35,758 bases of DNA from Melioribacteraceae bacterium. GTDB lineage: Bacteria; Bacteroidota; Ignavibacteria; Ignavibacteriales; Melioribacteraceae. Below the pieces are notes generated by a model. That model saw only the letters and a list, made by a program, of their open reading frames with translations. It was not told the origin of the DNA and made no database searches. The stretch covers positions 1-35,758 of the forward strand of contig JALNXG010000041.1 of the NCBI GenBank assembly GCA_023230485.1, read 5' to 3'. The translations under genes and the position numbers were made by a program. Below are positions 25,554-33,455 of this stretch, one piece after another (position 1 is the first letter of the stretch; the number at the start of each line of letters is the position of its first letter).

Positions 25554-26346
25554 AGACGAATTTCAAAGCCCCATCTTTATTAATAATATCTTTTATATCG
25601 TTATAGGGTATCTTAACTTCAAACTGCCCGTAAGCATAAGCCGCAATTTCATACTGATTATACAAAAATGAAAGTGAGTCTTTTCCGATAAGGAAATTGT
25701 CGTTAATTTCATATTTGTTATTTTCAAACCAAAAACCCGCAGCATTCAAATCTTCATTCGGCATTAAATTATTTTTAGATCTAAAGTATTTCTCTGCATG
25801 TCGCCGAACAGTTTCATGATAACCGGGATTAAATAGCTGGTCTAAACTGATCTGCTCACCAGACACAGCATCGAAATTATAATTAATGAGATAAGTCATT
25901 CCGTGTGCACCGCCTGTAAATTGATATCCGGTAGTGCTATAAGTAAAAAGATTATGATTATTTAAAACAACCAGTATCGATCTATCTACTCCAATATTAT
26001 ATGGAAAACCCATTTCAATCGCACTCGGAAGCTCACGTTTGAAATCAGCTAAAGTGGAATCAAACAACGTCTCCACACTATTAACTTCATACTCTCCGGT
26101 AACAGATGCATTATAAAACAAACTGAGATACTTGTTAATAGAATCTTTCGCAGCGGGAGTTGGTGCTTTATCAATTTCTATAATTTCAAAATTAAATTCC
26201 ACCAAACCAATACTATCAGCCTCAAAACTCTTTTTGAAAGTTTTAGTATTATATTCCACTTTCGGCTCTTCTTTTTGTCCGCAGGCAATTATAGAAACCA
26301 TTAAAATGGTGATAGATAAAAACAAAAGATATTTTCTATTCATCAT
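25543..26346 (-). CDS. DUF3298/DUF4163 domain lipoprotein
   Basis: A 267-residue lipoprotein. The signal peptide ends in the lipobox SIIAC (Cys22), followed by a short charged linker. The mature region has the DUF4163-like N-terminal half and the DUF3298 (RsiV-like) C-terminal half, with YQFTGGAHGMTYLINYNFDA (about 140-159) as the clearest family mark and a final VKIPYNDIKDI strand. RsiV, an anti-sigma factor, binds lysozyme through this fold, but most members in Bacteroidota are of unknown role. Two adjacent ATGs are preceded by AGAGG. It lies 15 bp after the alcohol dehydrogenase gene and overlaps trmO, so the three genes are probably co-transcribed, with no functional link that I can see. 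Confidence 0.85.
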   Translation of the reverse strand: MMNRKYLLFLSITILMVSIIACGQKEEPKVEYNTKTFKKSFEADSIGLVEFNFEIIEIDKAPTPAAKDSINKYLSLFYNASVTGEYEVNSVETLFDSTLADFKRELPSAIEMGFPYNIGVDRSILVVLNNHNLFTYSTTGYQFTGGAHGMTYLINYNFDAVSGEQISLDQLFNPGYHETVRRHAEKYFRSKNNLMPNEDLNAAGFWFENNKYEINDNFLIGKDSLSFLYNQYEIAAYAYGQFEVKIPYNDIKDIINKDGALKFVFEK

Positions 26347-26361
26347 CTAACCTCTAATAAT

Positions 26362-27408
26362 TTATTTCAAAGTTGCCATATCAATTACAAAACGATAATG
26401 AACATCTCCGGCAATAGTTTTATCAAATGCTTCATTAATTTTATCAATTGGAATCACTTCCACATCAGAAGTAATATTATTAAGTCCACAATAATCAAGC
26501 ATTTCTTGTGTCTCCTCTAATCCGCCGATAAGTGAACCTTGAATAGTTTTATTGCCCATTACAAGGCTCATAGCATGAACGGGTGTTGGAACGGGAGGAA
26601 CTCCCAAACAAACCATAACACCATTAACACCAAGTAACTGCATATATTTATTATAATCATGTTGAGCGGAAACGGTATTAATTATAAAATTAAAATAACC
26701 GGTATATTTCTTAAATTGTTCTTCGTTGGTAGTAAGTACAAAATTAGTTGCACCTAATTTTTTAGCATCTTTTTCTTTCTCAGGTGAAGTACTAAGCATA
26801 GTAACTTCGGCACCAAGTGAAGAAGCAATTTTAACAGCCATATGACCTAAGCCACCAAGTCCAAGAACGGCAACTTTATCACCCTCACCCATTCTCCATC
26901 TCATTATAGGCGAATAGGTTGTAATTCCGGCACATAAAAGTGGGGCAACTTTATCCAATGGAAGATTTTCGGGAATACGCAAAACAAAATGTTCATCTAC
27001 AACTATTTGATCTGAATAACCGCCCTGAGTGAAAGTCTCTTTACCCCTTTCTTGAGAGCCATAAGTTCCGATCATTCCTTCTGCGCAAAACTGTTCTTGA
27101 CCTGCTTCACAGCTTGGACATGAATGACATGAATCAACAAGACAACCCACGCCGACTGTATCGCCAACATTATACTTTGTAACGTCATTACCAACTTCTA
27201 ATACTTTACCAACGATTTCATGACCTGGAACTAATGGATAATTAGTAGGGAACCACTCGCTACGTGCAAAATGAATATCTGAATGGCAAACGCCACAATA
27301 AAGTATTTTTATATGAACGTCTTTTGCTCCGACTTCTCTCCTTTCAAAATTCCAAGGCTCTAATGGTGTTGTGGCAGATTTCGCTGCATATCCTTTCGTT
27401 TGTATCAT
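26362..27408 (-). CDS. Zinc-dependent NAD(P) alcohol dehydrogenase (YahK/cinnamyl-alcohol type)
   Basis: A 348-residue medium-chain dehydrogenase that reduces aldehydes to alcohols, probably with NADPH. Catalytic zinc ligands are Cys41 (CGVCHSDIH), His63 (PGHEIVG) and a later Cys (LLCAGITTYSP). Structural zinc ligands are Cys94, Cys97, Cys100 and Cys108 (DSCHSCPSCEAGQEQFC). The cofactor fold has VLGLGGLGHMAVKIA. The pattern GVCHSD...YPLVPGHEIVG is that of the YahK/CAD branch, which acts on a broad range of aldehydes. AAAAAGGAG precedes the ATG. A dps terminator upstream isolates its transcript from dps. Physiological substrate is unknown; detoxification of aldehydes is plausible. Confidence 0.93.
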   Translation of the reverse strand: MIQTKGYAAKSATTPLEPWNFERREVGAKDVHIKILYCGVCHSDIHFARSEWFPTNYPLVPGHEIVGKVLEVGNDVTKYNVGDTVGVGCLVDSCHSCPSCEAGQEQFCAEGMIGTYGSQERGKETFTQGGYSDQIVVDEHFVLRIPENLPLDKVAPLLCAGITTYSPIMRWRMGEGDKVAVLGLGGLGHMAVKIASSLGAEVTMLSTSPEKEKDAKKLGATNFVLTTNEEQFKKYTGYFNFIINTVSAQHDYNKYMQLLGVNGVMVCLGVPPVPTPVHAMSLVMGNKTIQGSLIGGLEETQEMLDYCGLNNITSDVEVIPIDKINEAFDKTIAGDVHYRFVIDMATLK

Positions 27409-27470
27409 ATTACTCCTTTTTAATTTTAATCAGACAATTAATCTATGTATAATAATTTTATTCCGCCAAT

Positions 27471-27504
27471 AAAAAAACCGCCCTAATTACTACTAAGGCG
27501 GTTT
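27471..27504 (-). terminator. Rho-independent terminator after dps
   Basis: On the minus strand an 8-bp perfect stem AAACCGCC / GGCGGTTT (27504-27497 with 27482-27475) with a 14-nt loop is followed by a run of T (complement of the A-tract 27471-27477). It lies about 70 bp after the dps stop and ahead of the dehydrogenase gene, so dps is probably transcribed alone. Confidence 0.85.
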
Positions 27505-27575
27505 CATATAAATAACTTATAATTATTTTTTCACAGATTAATTTAAATTATGCGATTTATATAGTTTTCACAAAA

Positions 27576-28046
27576 TTATTTCTGTACCATTGATTTAAGC
27601 ATCCACACATGTTTATCATATTTTTCTGCTAAATAATAAAGCTGACCGGCGGTAACTTCATCGCCAAGTTCCTGCACTTTAGCACCAGCATCTTTTATTC
27701 TCACAGTTAAAAATTCATAATCGTTTGCAACATTATCGGTCATCTGAAATTGATCAGGATAGTTATTTTCTTTTTCTTCAGTTATACCTGAGAGTTTAAG
27801 AAATTCGCTCATAGAACCTGGAGCGAAAACGCCGAGTACACGAATCTTCTCAGCAATTTCATCCACATCTAAAGCCAATTCAGTATATAATTCCTCGAAT
27901 TTTACGTGCAGCGCAAAGAACTGGTTTCCTGTGATGTTCCAATGATAATTTCTAACTTTTACATATAAAACCTGCTCATCTGCTAAAATGGGTTTCAATA
28001 ATCCGGCAATTTCGTTCTTCACTTCTGAGTTTAGTAATGTTTTCAT
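27576..28046 (-). CDS. dps: Dps family DNA-binding/ferritin-like protein
   Basis: A 156-residue ferritin-fold protein that forms dodecamers, oxidises Fe(II) with peroxide, stores iron and shields DNA under stress. Ferroxidase residues sit in the expected spacing: His35 (NYHWNITG), His47 (FFALHVKFEELY), Asp62 and Glu66 (DVDEIAEKI). The length is typical and the N terminus is short with only a few lysines (Lys2, Lys10, Lys18), so DNA binding is uncertain. AAAAAGGAG precedes the ATG. It is divergent from a sigma-54-dependent activator across a 187-bp region with two inverted-repeat systems that are candidate operators, and it has its own terminator. Confidence 0.96.
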   Translation of the reverse strand: MKTLLNSEVKNEIAGLLKPILADEQVLYVKVRNYHWNITGNQFFALHVKFEELYTELALDVDEIAEKIRVLGVFAPGSMSEFLKLSGITEEKENNYPDQFQMTDNVANDYEFLTVRIKDAGAKVQELGDEVTAGQLYYLAEKYDKHVWMLKSMVQK

Positions 28047-28104
28047 TTTGATTCTCCTTTTTATTATGTTTATTAATAGTTATACAAAGAGCATACCAGG
28101 AATA

Positions 28105-28149
28105 TTTTATTAGTTAACTTGTTTTAATATAATGAGTTAAGTAATAAAA
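28105..28149. promoter_or_regulatory. Long inverted repeat between dps and the sigma-54 activator
   Basis: Arms 28105-28119 and 28135-28149 pair over 15 bp with one mismatch (core TTATTAGTTAACT against AGTTAAGTAATAA), separated by a 15-nt spacer. It lies about 60 bp upstream of the dps ATG and about 85 bp upstream of the activator ATG. There is no T-run on either side, so an operator dyad is more likely than a terminator. Confidence 0.5.
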
Positions 28150-28157
28150 GGCAAAAC

Positions 28158-28181
28158 GTATTTGAAAAATACACGGTATTT
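28158..28181. promoter_or_regulatory. Triple alternating half-sites upstream of the sigma-54 activator
   Basis: The half-site GTATTT at 28158, its complement AAATAC at 28167, and GTATTT again at 28176 are each separated by 3 nt. They form two overlapping perfect dyads that share the middle half-site. They lie 53 bp before the activator start and are a candidate binding site for a dimeric regulator. Confidence 0.4.
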
Positions 28182-28233
28182 CGTTATTGTTGCCGACTAA
28201 ATATCGTTGTAAACGTAATATCGGTGAGGAAAA

Positions 28234-29718
28234 ATGGAAAATAACATATTACTTGATGAAGCTAATTTTAGATTAACACCAAATAGAACAATGGATATTG
28301 TTCTAGAGGCAATAAATGAGATTATACCTTATGAACTGGCGGTAATATTAAGCAGGGAAGGAGATAATCGGCTAAAAGTACGCTATGCGAAGGGACCGCT
28401 TGTGAATAGGGAAATAGAAAAATATCAGATTGGTTTAGCTAACCGGCCTGATCTTCAAGAAGTGATGCGAATCGGTGAAGTAAAATTAGTGGAAGAAACA
28501 ACGGATGAAAATCATCATGATACTTATGAAGAAGTACTTGACTTGCCAATGGGGCATTCGTGTATGTTAGCCCCGTTAAAAGTTAATAATAAAATTCTCG
28601 GATTAATGACTTTAGATCATCGGCAGTGCGATATTTTTACACCACAACGAGTAAGTATTGCACAAACTCTTTCGAAGCTTATTTCATTAGCATTGCTTCA
28701 GACTATTGAAAATGAAAATTTGGCAAATGAAAAAGAAGCTCTTATGTACGAAAGGACTTCTTTACTCGGAGATATTGGAAATACGATCGAAGGATTAATA
28801 GGTAATTCCTATACATGGATGCAAGTGATAAATAAAATAAAATTAGTAGCCCCGACAAATTCGCACGTACTTATTTTGGGAGAAACAGGCACGGGAAAAG
28901 AGCAAGCAGCTAAAGCAATTCACACACTCTCAAATTTATCAAAAAAACCATTTATTGCTTTGAACTGCTCTGCACTAAATTATAATTTAGCCGAGAGTGA
29001 ACTCTTTGGACATGTGAAAGGGGCTTTTACAGGAGCGGCTAATTCTAGAAGAGGAAGATTTGAATTAGCTGATGGAGGTACTCTCTTATTGGATGAAGTT
29101 GGTGATCTCCCCTATGAGATACAACCAAAACTTTTGAGAGCAATTCAGGAAGGGACTTTCGAACGCCTCGGAAGCGAGAATACTTATCATGCAGATGTAA
29201 GAATTATAGCCGCTACTAATGTGAACCTCGAAGAAAAAGTTAAAGAGAAAAAATTTAGAGAGGATTTGTTTTATCGCTTGAATGTTTTTCCAATTACACT
29301 TCCCCCATTAAGGGAAAGAAAAGGGGATATATTTTTACTATCAAATTATTTTTTGGAGAAACTTTCAAAAAAATTCGGTAAAAGATTATTCCTATCCGAT
29401 GAAGCAATAAAAGTATTAGAAGGGAACCTCTGGGTCGGAAATGTTAGGGAACTTCAGAATACACTCGAAAGGGGAGCTATACTCGCAAAAGATGGTTTTA
29501 TAAAACCAATCCATTTGATTTTTGAAAAGAATGATAATGCGAAATTAATTAATACCGGAAAAGACTCAATCAGTTCGTTTGAAGAGGAAACAAAAAAGAT
29601 TATTCTTAAAGCATTAGAAATGGCAGAAGGGAAAATTTATGGAAATTCAGGAGCAGCAGCTTTACTTAAAATGAAACCGACTACACTCCAAAGCAAAATA
29701 AAAAAACTTGGAATTTAG
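28234..29718 (+). CDS. Sigma-54-dependent transcriptional activator (GAF, AAA+, Fis-type HTH)
   Basis: A 494-residue enhancer-binding protein. An N-terminal GAF sensor domain (about 13-157) is followed by a short linker and the AAA+ domain: Walker A GETGTGKE (216-223), the sigma-54 contact loop GAFTGA (263-268), Walker B TLLLDEVGDLP (283-293) and arginine-finger segment FREDLFYRLNVFP (341-353). A Fis-like helix-turn-helix ends the protein (about 455-494, GNSGAAALLKMKPTTLQSKI). The layout is that of FhlA/NorR-type regulators, which sense a small molecule or gas through GAF and drive sigma-54 promoters. GTGAGGA precedes the ATG. It is divergent from dps; regulation of dps or of the downstream antiporter is possible, but I found no convincing -24/-12 promoter nearby. 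Confidence 0.95.
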   Translation: MENNILLDEANFRLTPNRTMDIVLEAINEIIPYELAVILSREGDNRLKVRYAKGPLVNREIEKYQIGLANRPDLQEVMRIGEVKLVEETTDENHHDTYEEVLDLPMGHSCMLAPLKVNNKILGLMTLDHRQCDIFTPQRVSIAQTLSKLISLALLQTIENENLANEKEALMYERTSLLGDIGNTIEGLIGNSYTWMQVINKIKLVAPTNSHVLILGETGTGKEQAAKAIHTLSNLSKKPFIALNCSALNYNLAESELFGHVKGAFTGAANSRRGRFELADGGTLLLDEVGDLPYEIQPKLLRAIQEGTFERLGSENTYHADVRIIAATNVNLEEKVKEKKFREDLFYRLNVFPITLPPLRERKGDIFLLSNYFLEKLSKKFGKRLFLSDEAIKVLEGNLWVGNVRELQNTLERGAILAKDGFIKPIHLIFEKNDNAKLINTGKDSISSFEEETKKIILKALEMAEGKIYGNSGAAALLKMKPTTLQSKIKKLGI

Positions 29719-29776
29719 ATTAGGGCAATGGTAAGTGAATTTTGTATATTTCAATAACTTTAATCAAGATTACTAA

Positions 29777-31231
29777 ATGCTCTCATTAGAATATCTATTA
29801 CTGATAATCGGTGTTCTCTTATTGACAAGTATATTACTTGCTAAAATATTAGATAATATCGGAATACCGACATTGCTTCTTTTCCTCGGAGTAGGCATGC
29901 TTGCGGGTTCGGAGGGTATTGGCAATATATATTTTAATGATCCGGCTCTCGCTCAATCAATCGGCACTATCGCTCTTATATTTATTTTATTTTCTGGTGG
30001 CTTAGAAACTAATTGGTCAACAGGAAAAAAAGCACTTTTACCCTCATTATCATTGGCAACTTTAGGAGTATTTTTAACTGCATTAATTGTAGGTACTCTC
30101 ATTCATTTTATCTTGGATGTATCGTTCCTATGGAGTTTTTTGATAGGAGCAATAATTTCATCTACCGATGCTTCTGCAGTATTTTCAATTTTGCGTCAGA
30201 GAAGAATCGGCTTAAAAGGGAATATTAAACCCATTTTAGAATTGGAATCAGGTAGTAATGATCCGATGGCGATTTTCCTTACGATAAGCACACTCGAATT
30301 AATCTTAATGCCCGATAAATCATATCTATCGATTATCGGAATGTTTTTTATGCAGATGAGTATCGGTGCGGCAACAGGATTGATAATTGGTAAAGCAATG
30401 GTCTATTCAATCAATAAACTAAAATTCGCTTATGAAGGAATCTATCCTGTTTTCGCGATAGCCGTATGTATAACCCTATATTCATTTACTGCGTTAATTG
30501 GCGGAAGTGGATTTTTGGCTTTATATATTGGTGGGATAGTAATCGGTAATTCGCAATTCATTCATAAAAAAAGTTCAATCAGATTCTTTGATGGACTTGC
30601 AGTTCTCGGACAGTTAGCGATGTTCTTGACCCTTGGTTTATTAATCTATCCATCTAGATTAATCGAAGTAATGGGGATTGGATTAATAGTAGGTGCGGCA
30701 TTAATGTTTGTTGCTCGTCCGATAAGTGTTTTTATTGCACTCATACCATTCAAATATAATTGGAAAGAAAAACTATTTGTTTCGTGGGTGGGATTAAGGG
30801 CGGCAGTGCCTATTATCTTGGCAACATTTCCATTGCTCGCAGGGATCGAAAAAGCAGATATGATTTTTGATGTAGTCTTTTTTATTGTTGTACTTTCGAC
30901 TGTATTGCAGGGGTGGACGATTAATCCCGTTGCGAAGTTATTGAAATTAAGTCAAGAAGAAAAAAAGAAGCCGGAGCTTCCGATTGAGTTCAATGCCACA
31001 ACAAGTCTCGATACTGATTTATTGGAATTTATAATCCCTTACAATTCAAATATGAAAGGGAGGCAGATAGTGGAGTTAGATTTCCCCCATGATAGCAGGA
31101 TAATACTTATCTGGCGTGATGAAACGAGCATCATACCGATTGGTGAAACGGTATTAGAAACAGGCGATACAGTGCTCGTCCTCGTAAATAAAAAGAATAT
31201 TGAACAGATAAAAAATATTTTCTCGCACTAA
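29777..31231 (+). CDS. CPA1-type potassium/proton antiporter with TrkA-C domain
   Basis: A 484-residue membrane antiporter similar to NhaP2/CvrA. About twelve to thirteen membrane segments fill residues 5-390. The exchanger core is intact: SSTDASAVFSILR (128-140, Asp131) and LELESGSNDPMAIFL (154-168, with the Asn161-Asp162 pair). The C-terminal domain (about 402-484, LLEFIIPYNSNMKGRQIVEL...ETGDTVLVLVNKKN) is a TrkA-C/RCK-C ligand-binding module, common in K+ exporters of this group. It exchanges K+ or Na+ for H+ to control pH and turgor. It starts 58 bp after the activator stop, with no good Shine-Dalgarno sequence and no terminator seen between, so co-transcription is possible. Confidence 0.93.
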   Translation: MLSLEYLLLIIGVLLLTSILLAKILDNIGIPTLLLFLGVGMLAGSEGIGNIYFNDPALAQSIGTIALIFILFSGGLETNWSTGKKALLPSLSLATLGVFLTALIVGTLIHFILDVSFLWSFLIGAIISSTDASAVFSILRQRRIGLKGNIKPILELESGSNDPMAIFLTISTLELILMPDKSYLSIIGMFFMQMSIGAATGLIIGKAMVYSINKLKFAYEGIYPVFAIAVCITLYSFTALIGGSGFLALYIGGIVIGNSQFIHKKSSIRFFDGLAVLGQLAMFLTLGLLIYPSRLIEVMGIGLIVGAALMFVARPISVFIALIPFKYNWKEKLFVSWVGLRAAVPIILATFPLLAGIEKADMIFDVVFFIVVLSTVLQGWTINPVAKLLKLSQEEKKKPELPIEFNATTSLDTDLLEFIIPYNSNMKGRQIVELDFPHDSRIILIWRDETSIIPIGETVLETGDTVLVLVNKKNIEQIKNIFSH

Positions 31232-31300
31232 AACGCTATTGTTAAAAAACCGCAAGTCATAATTAATTCTGCAATGAGGGTTTACCAAACTATAAAGTCT

Positions 31301-32596
31301 TTACATCAATAAGATCATTTTCTTTGTTTCTGAATAGTTACCGGAAGATATTTTATAAAAATAGACACCGCTCGTTAATCCGTTACCATTGAAATCAATC
31401 TGATGATTCCCTGCATTCCTAAATTCATTAATTAATGTTGTTACTTCTCTGCCGAGAATGTCATAAATTTTTATTGTAACAAATTCTGAAATTGGAATCG
31501 AGAAATTTATTTTTGTAGTAGGATTAAAGGGATTCGGGTAATTTTGATTTAATGAATAGTCAATCGTAAAAGAAGGTTCGATTTCTTCGACCGAGACAAT
31601 GCCCCCTTCTTTAAAAACGGCTAAGCCGGTACCTGTAGAAATCCATTTATTTCCACTAGCATCTATTGTAATAGAATTTATTGAGTTGTTTGGCAGTCCG
31701 GAATTTGAAGTATTAAAAGTAATCCAATTTGAACCATCAAATTTTGTTAAACCAAAATTTCCGCCAATCCAAAGAGTGCCATTAAAATCAATGGCAAGAG
31801 CTAAAACAGAATTATCAGCTATATTGGAATTATCTTTATTATATGTTGTCATTGATGTGCCATCGAACTTAACTAATCCGCTTGGAGTACCGATCCAAGT
31901 ATTATTTTGATCAAAGGCAATTGTATATATATGATTATGAGGTAATCCCTCGATTGAAATAGGGTTAGAAGGTTTATAAACTTTCCAATTAGATATGCCA
32001 TCAAAAGTAGCCAATCCATCTCCTGTCCCGATCCAGATTAAACCATCTGCATCAATTTCGATACAATTTATTCCGTTATATGGAAGAGGTGAATTTTCAG
32101 AATTATAAATTGTCCATCCTTCTGAGCCAAGCGCACTACCCGAAAATTTTGCTAATCCACCCATGTTGACGATCCATTTATTTCCCTCGTTATCGATTGC
32201 TATGGGGCAGAGCAGGCGGTCGTCAGGCAGTCCGGAATTGGATTGATTGAAAATTGTCCATTGAGAAGAATCTTCTGCTTGTTCGGAGAATCTTATAAGA
32301 CCTCCGGAAAGAGAAGATATCCATTTATCGCCTGGTGAATCAATTGTAATACCTTTTATATAACCCCAAGGCAGTCCGGAATTGTAGTCATTATAGAAGA
32401 TAAATCGATAGTCAGCAGTTATACGGGTAATTGCAAGGTAGTTGCTTATCCATGTATCACCATTACTATCAAAAGTAACATCAGAAACTCGATTGTCAGA
32501 AAGTAATGGGAATTTATAAACCATCCATTCTAATTGGCTGAAAGTGGTGGTAGTAAAGATTGCAGATAGGAAAAAAAATATTACTAGACGTTTCAT
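31301..32596 (-). CDS. Seven-bladed Reg_prop beta-propeller protein with T9SS sorting domain
   Basis: A 431-residue exported protein, starting at the ATG whose product opens with the signal peptide MKRLVIFFFLSAIFTTTTFSQ; an in-frame ATG 21 codons upstream would bury that signal. Seven repeats of the two-component-regulator propeller type follow, each ending in a WI(S/G/V)..G(L)..F motif: TWISNYLAITRI, KWISSLSGGLIRF, KWIVNMGGLAKF, IWIGTGDGLATF, TWIGTPSGLVKF, LWIGGNFGLTKF, KWISTGTGLAVF. Seven units make a full propeller. The C terminus is a T9SS sorting domain (LNQNYPNPFNPTTKINFSI...SGVYFYKI). No kinase or membrane domain follows, so it is a secreted or surface-bound propeller, not a hybrid histidine kinase. 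Ligand unknown. Confidence 0.92.
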   Translation of the reverse strand: MKRLVIFFFLSAIFTTTTFSQLEWMVYKFPLLSDNRVSDVTFDSNGDTWISNYLAITRITADYRFIFYNDYNSGLPWGYIKGITIDSPGDKWISSLSGGLIRFSEQAEDSSQWTIFNQSNSGLPDDRLLCPIAIDNEGNKWIVNMGGLAKFSGSALGSEGWTIYNSENSPLPYNGINCIEIDADGLIWIGTGDGLATFDGISNWKVYKPSNPISIEGLPHNHIYTIAFDQNNTWIGTPSGLVKFDGTSMTTYNKDNSNIADNSVLALAIDFNGTLWIGGNFGLTKFDGSNWITFNTSNSGLPNNSINSITIDASGNKWISTGTGLAVFKEGGIVSVEEIEPSFTIDYSLNQNYPNPFNPTTKINFSIPISEFVTIKIYDILGREVTTLINEFRNAGNHQIDFNGNGLTSGVYFYKISSGNYSETKKMILLM

Positions 32597-32625
32597 GATA
32601 GTCTCGCCCCTTATCGATTTTTTTA

Positions 32626-32656
32626 TAAAGATAAGAATATCCTTATTATGTTTCAA
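32626..32656 (-). promoter_or_regulatory. Possible promoter for the propeller gene
   Basis: On the minus strand TTG (32656-32654) precedes TATCTTTA (32633-32626) by 20 bp; one base differs from the Bacteroidota pattern TAnnTTTG. It lies about 30 bp before the ATG at 32596. The match is weak. Confidence 0.3.
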
Positions 32657-32703
32657 CAAAATCAGAGTGAATTAAATCATAAGGAATCAATTTTCCCGAA
32701 TAG

Positions 32704-32757
32704 CTACTTTTTATTCGCTAGTCCTTCGGCTTTAATCAGTTCGGCATCTCTTGTTCC
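32704..32757 (-). other. Possible gene remnant (17 codons)
   Basis: In the 245-bp gap before the propeller gene, one minus-strand frame reads GTRDAELIKAEGLANKK then TAG, a protein-like helical stretch, but a stop codon (32758-32760) immediately precedes it and no start exists. It could be the decayed tail of a gene or a piece of an interspersed repeat. I do not recognise the family. Confidence 0.25.
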
Positions 32758-32841
32758 TTATTTTATCGAATTTTGTTATTGGGTGGGTCAATTTTCAGCG
32801 GGAAATTTGTCAAAAATTTCAAGAAGAATTTCTAATTGGTT

Positions 32842-33108
32842 TTAATTAATCTCTGTGGACCTTGTTAATGGTTTGAGCTCTTCTTGATTTCTTACACATT
32901 CGCCGAAAGGAGTCATTTCTATTTCAACACATTCTTTAATTATTTTATTCTGCATAATAACAAAATCTTCATATGGCTTTAAGCCATCCCAGGAAAGTTG
33001 CTTTGCAAAAATTACTCGCCGTGAAACGTCGGTTAATTCCGGCAGAAGGGCAGTAAGCGCAATCTCTCTAAGATCATCTAAAACATTTAGCAGGTCTAAA
33101 ATTATCAT
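32842..33108 (-). CDS. Small protein of unknown function
   Basis: An 88-residue predicted soluble protein that I do not recognise. It is rich in Leu, Glu and Ile and is likely to be mostly helical (MIILDLLNVLDDLREIALTA at the start). It has two cysteines (in KECVE and GECVR) but no metal motif, signal peptide or membrane segment. It starts 45 bp after the small membrane protein gene on the same strand, with no terminator visible between, so they may be co-transcribed. No clear Shine-Dalgarno sequence precedes the ATG, which lowers confidence that it is a gene. Both lie just beyond the trailer end of the CRISPR array and in the array's inferred direction of transcription. Confidence 0.5.
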   Translation of the reverse strand: MIILDLLNVLDDLREIALTALLPELTDVSRRVIFAKQLSWDGLKPYEDFVIMQNKIIKECVEIEMTPFGECVRNQEELKPLTRSTEIN

Positions 33109-33153
33109 AGAAATTTTTTCATATAAAATTCCGAGTCAGGAATAACAAAAATA

Positions 33154-33336
33154 CTAACGGATGTATTTAGTTAGATGACGTATTAAAAGATTAATGCTGC
33201 TTTTATTCGGGGGAGATAATTCTCTTATATGACCTTTGAAGATGAAGTGGTATATCAATCTTATTACTATGTAAATAGTGTAACCTATCATTGAGAACAT
33301 GACTAATGAGATTAAAGCGATTACAATAAATTCCAT
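33154..33336 (-). CDS. Small single-pass membrane protein of unknown function
   Basis: A 60-residue protein with one long N-terminal hydrophobic segment (about 3-33, IVIALISLVMFSMIGYTIYI and on) and a basic C-terminal tail (KGHIRELSPPNKSS...RHLTKYIR), which predicts a single helix with the tail in the cytoplasm by the positive-inside rule. AGGAG lies 8-9 nt before the ATG, which supports expression. I do not recognise a family. It is the first gene after the decayed end of the CRISPR array, 26 bp from a degenerate repeat, and transcribed in the same direction as the array. It may be an unrelated small membrane peptide; a CRISPR-linked role is only a positional guess. Confidence 0.55.
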   Translation of the reverse strand: MEFIVIALISLVMFSMIGYTIYIVIRLIYHFIFKGHIRELSPPNKSSINLLIRHLTKYIR

Positions 33337-33362
33337 AGAATTATCTCCTGAATAATTTGGAA

Positions 33363-33392
33363 AAATAATTTCTAATATAGTTCGATTATTAC
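33363..33392 (-). repeat. Degenerate CRISPR repeat beyond the array's trailer end
   Basis: A 30-bp stretch matches the array repeat at 22 of 30 positions, nearly all in the part CTAATATAG..CGATTA..AC. It is separated from the first readable repeat by 63 bp, longer than any spacer. It marks the oldest, decayed end of the array and shares the A at repeat position 13 with the three leftmost repeats. Confidence 0.75.
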
Positions 33393-33455
33393 AAAGATAA
33401 GTAAGTACGAAGATATATTTCGTTCTTCGATATGGATTCCATTATGCGAGTCCTA

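Noticed and set aside
28047..28233. A sigma-54 (-24/-12) promoter near dps or the activator
   Set aside because: I found no TGGC-N8-TTGC-like pair with proper spacing on either strand.
32648..32845. A 65-codon plus-strand frame
   Set aside because: Overlaps the propeller gene's upstream region, lacks a ribosome site, has unconvincing composition, and is opposite to all neighbours.
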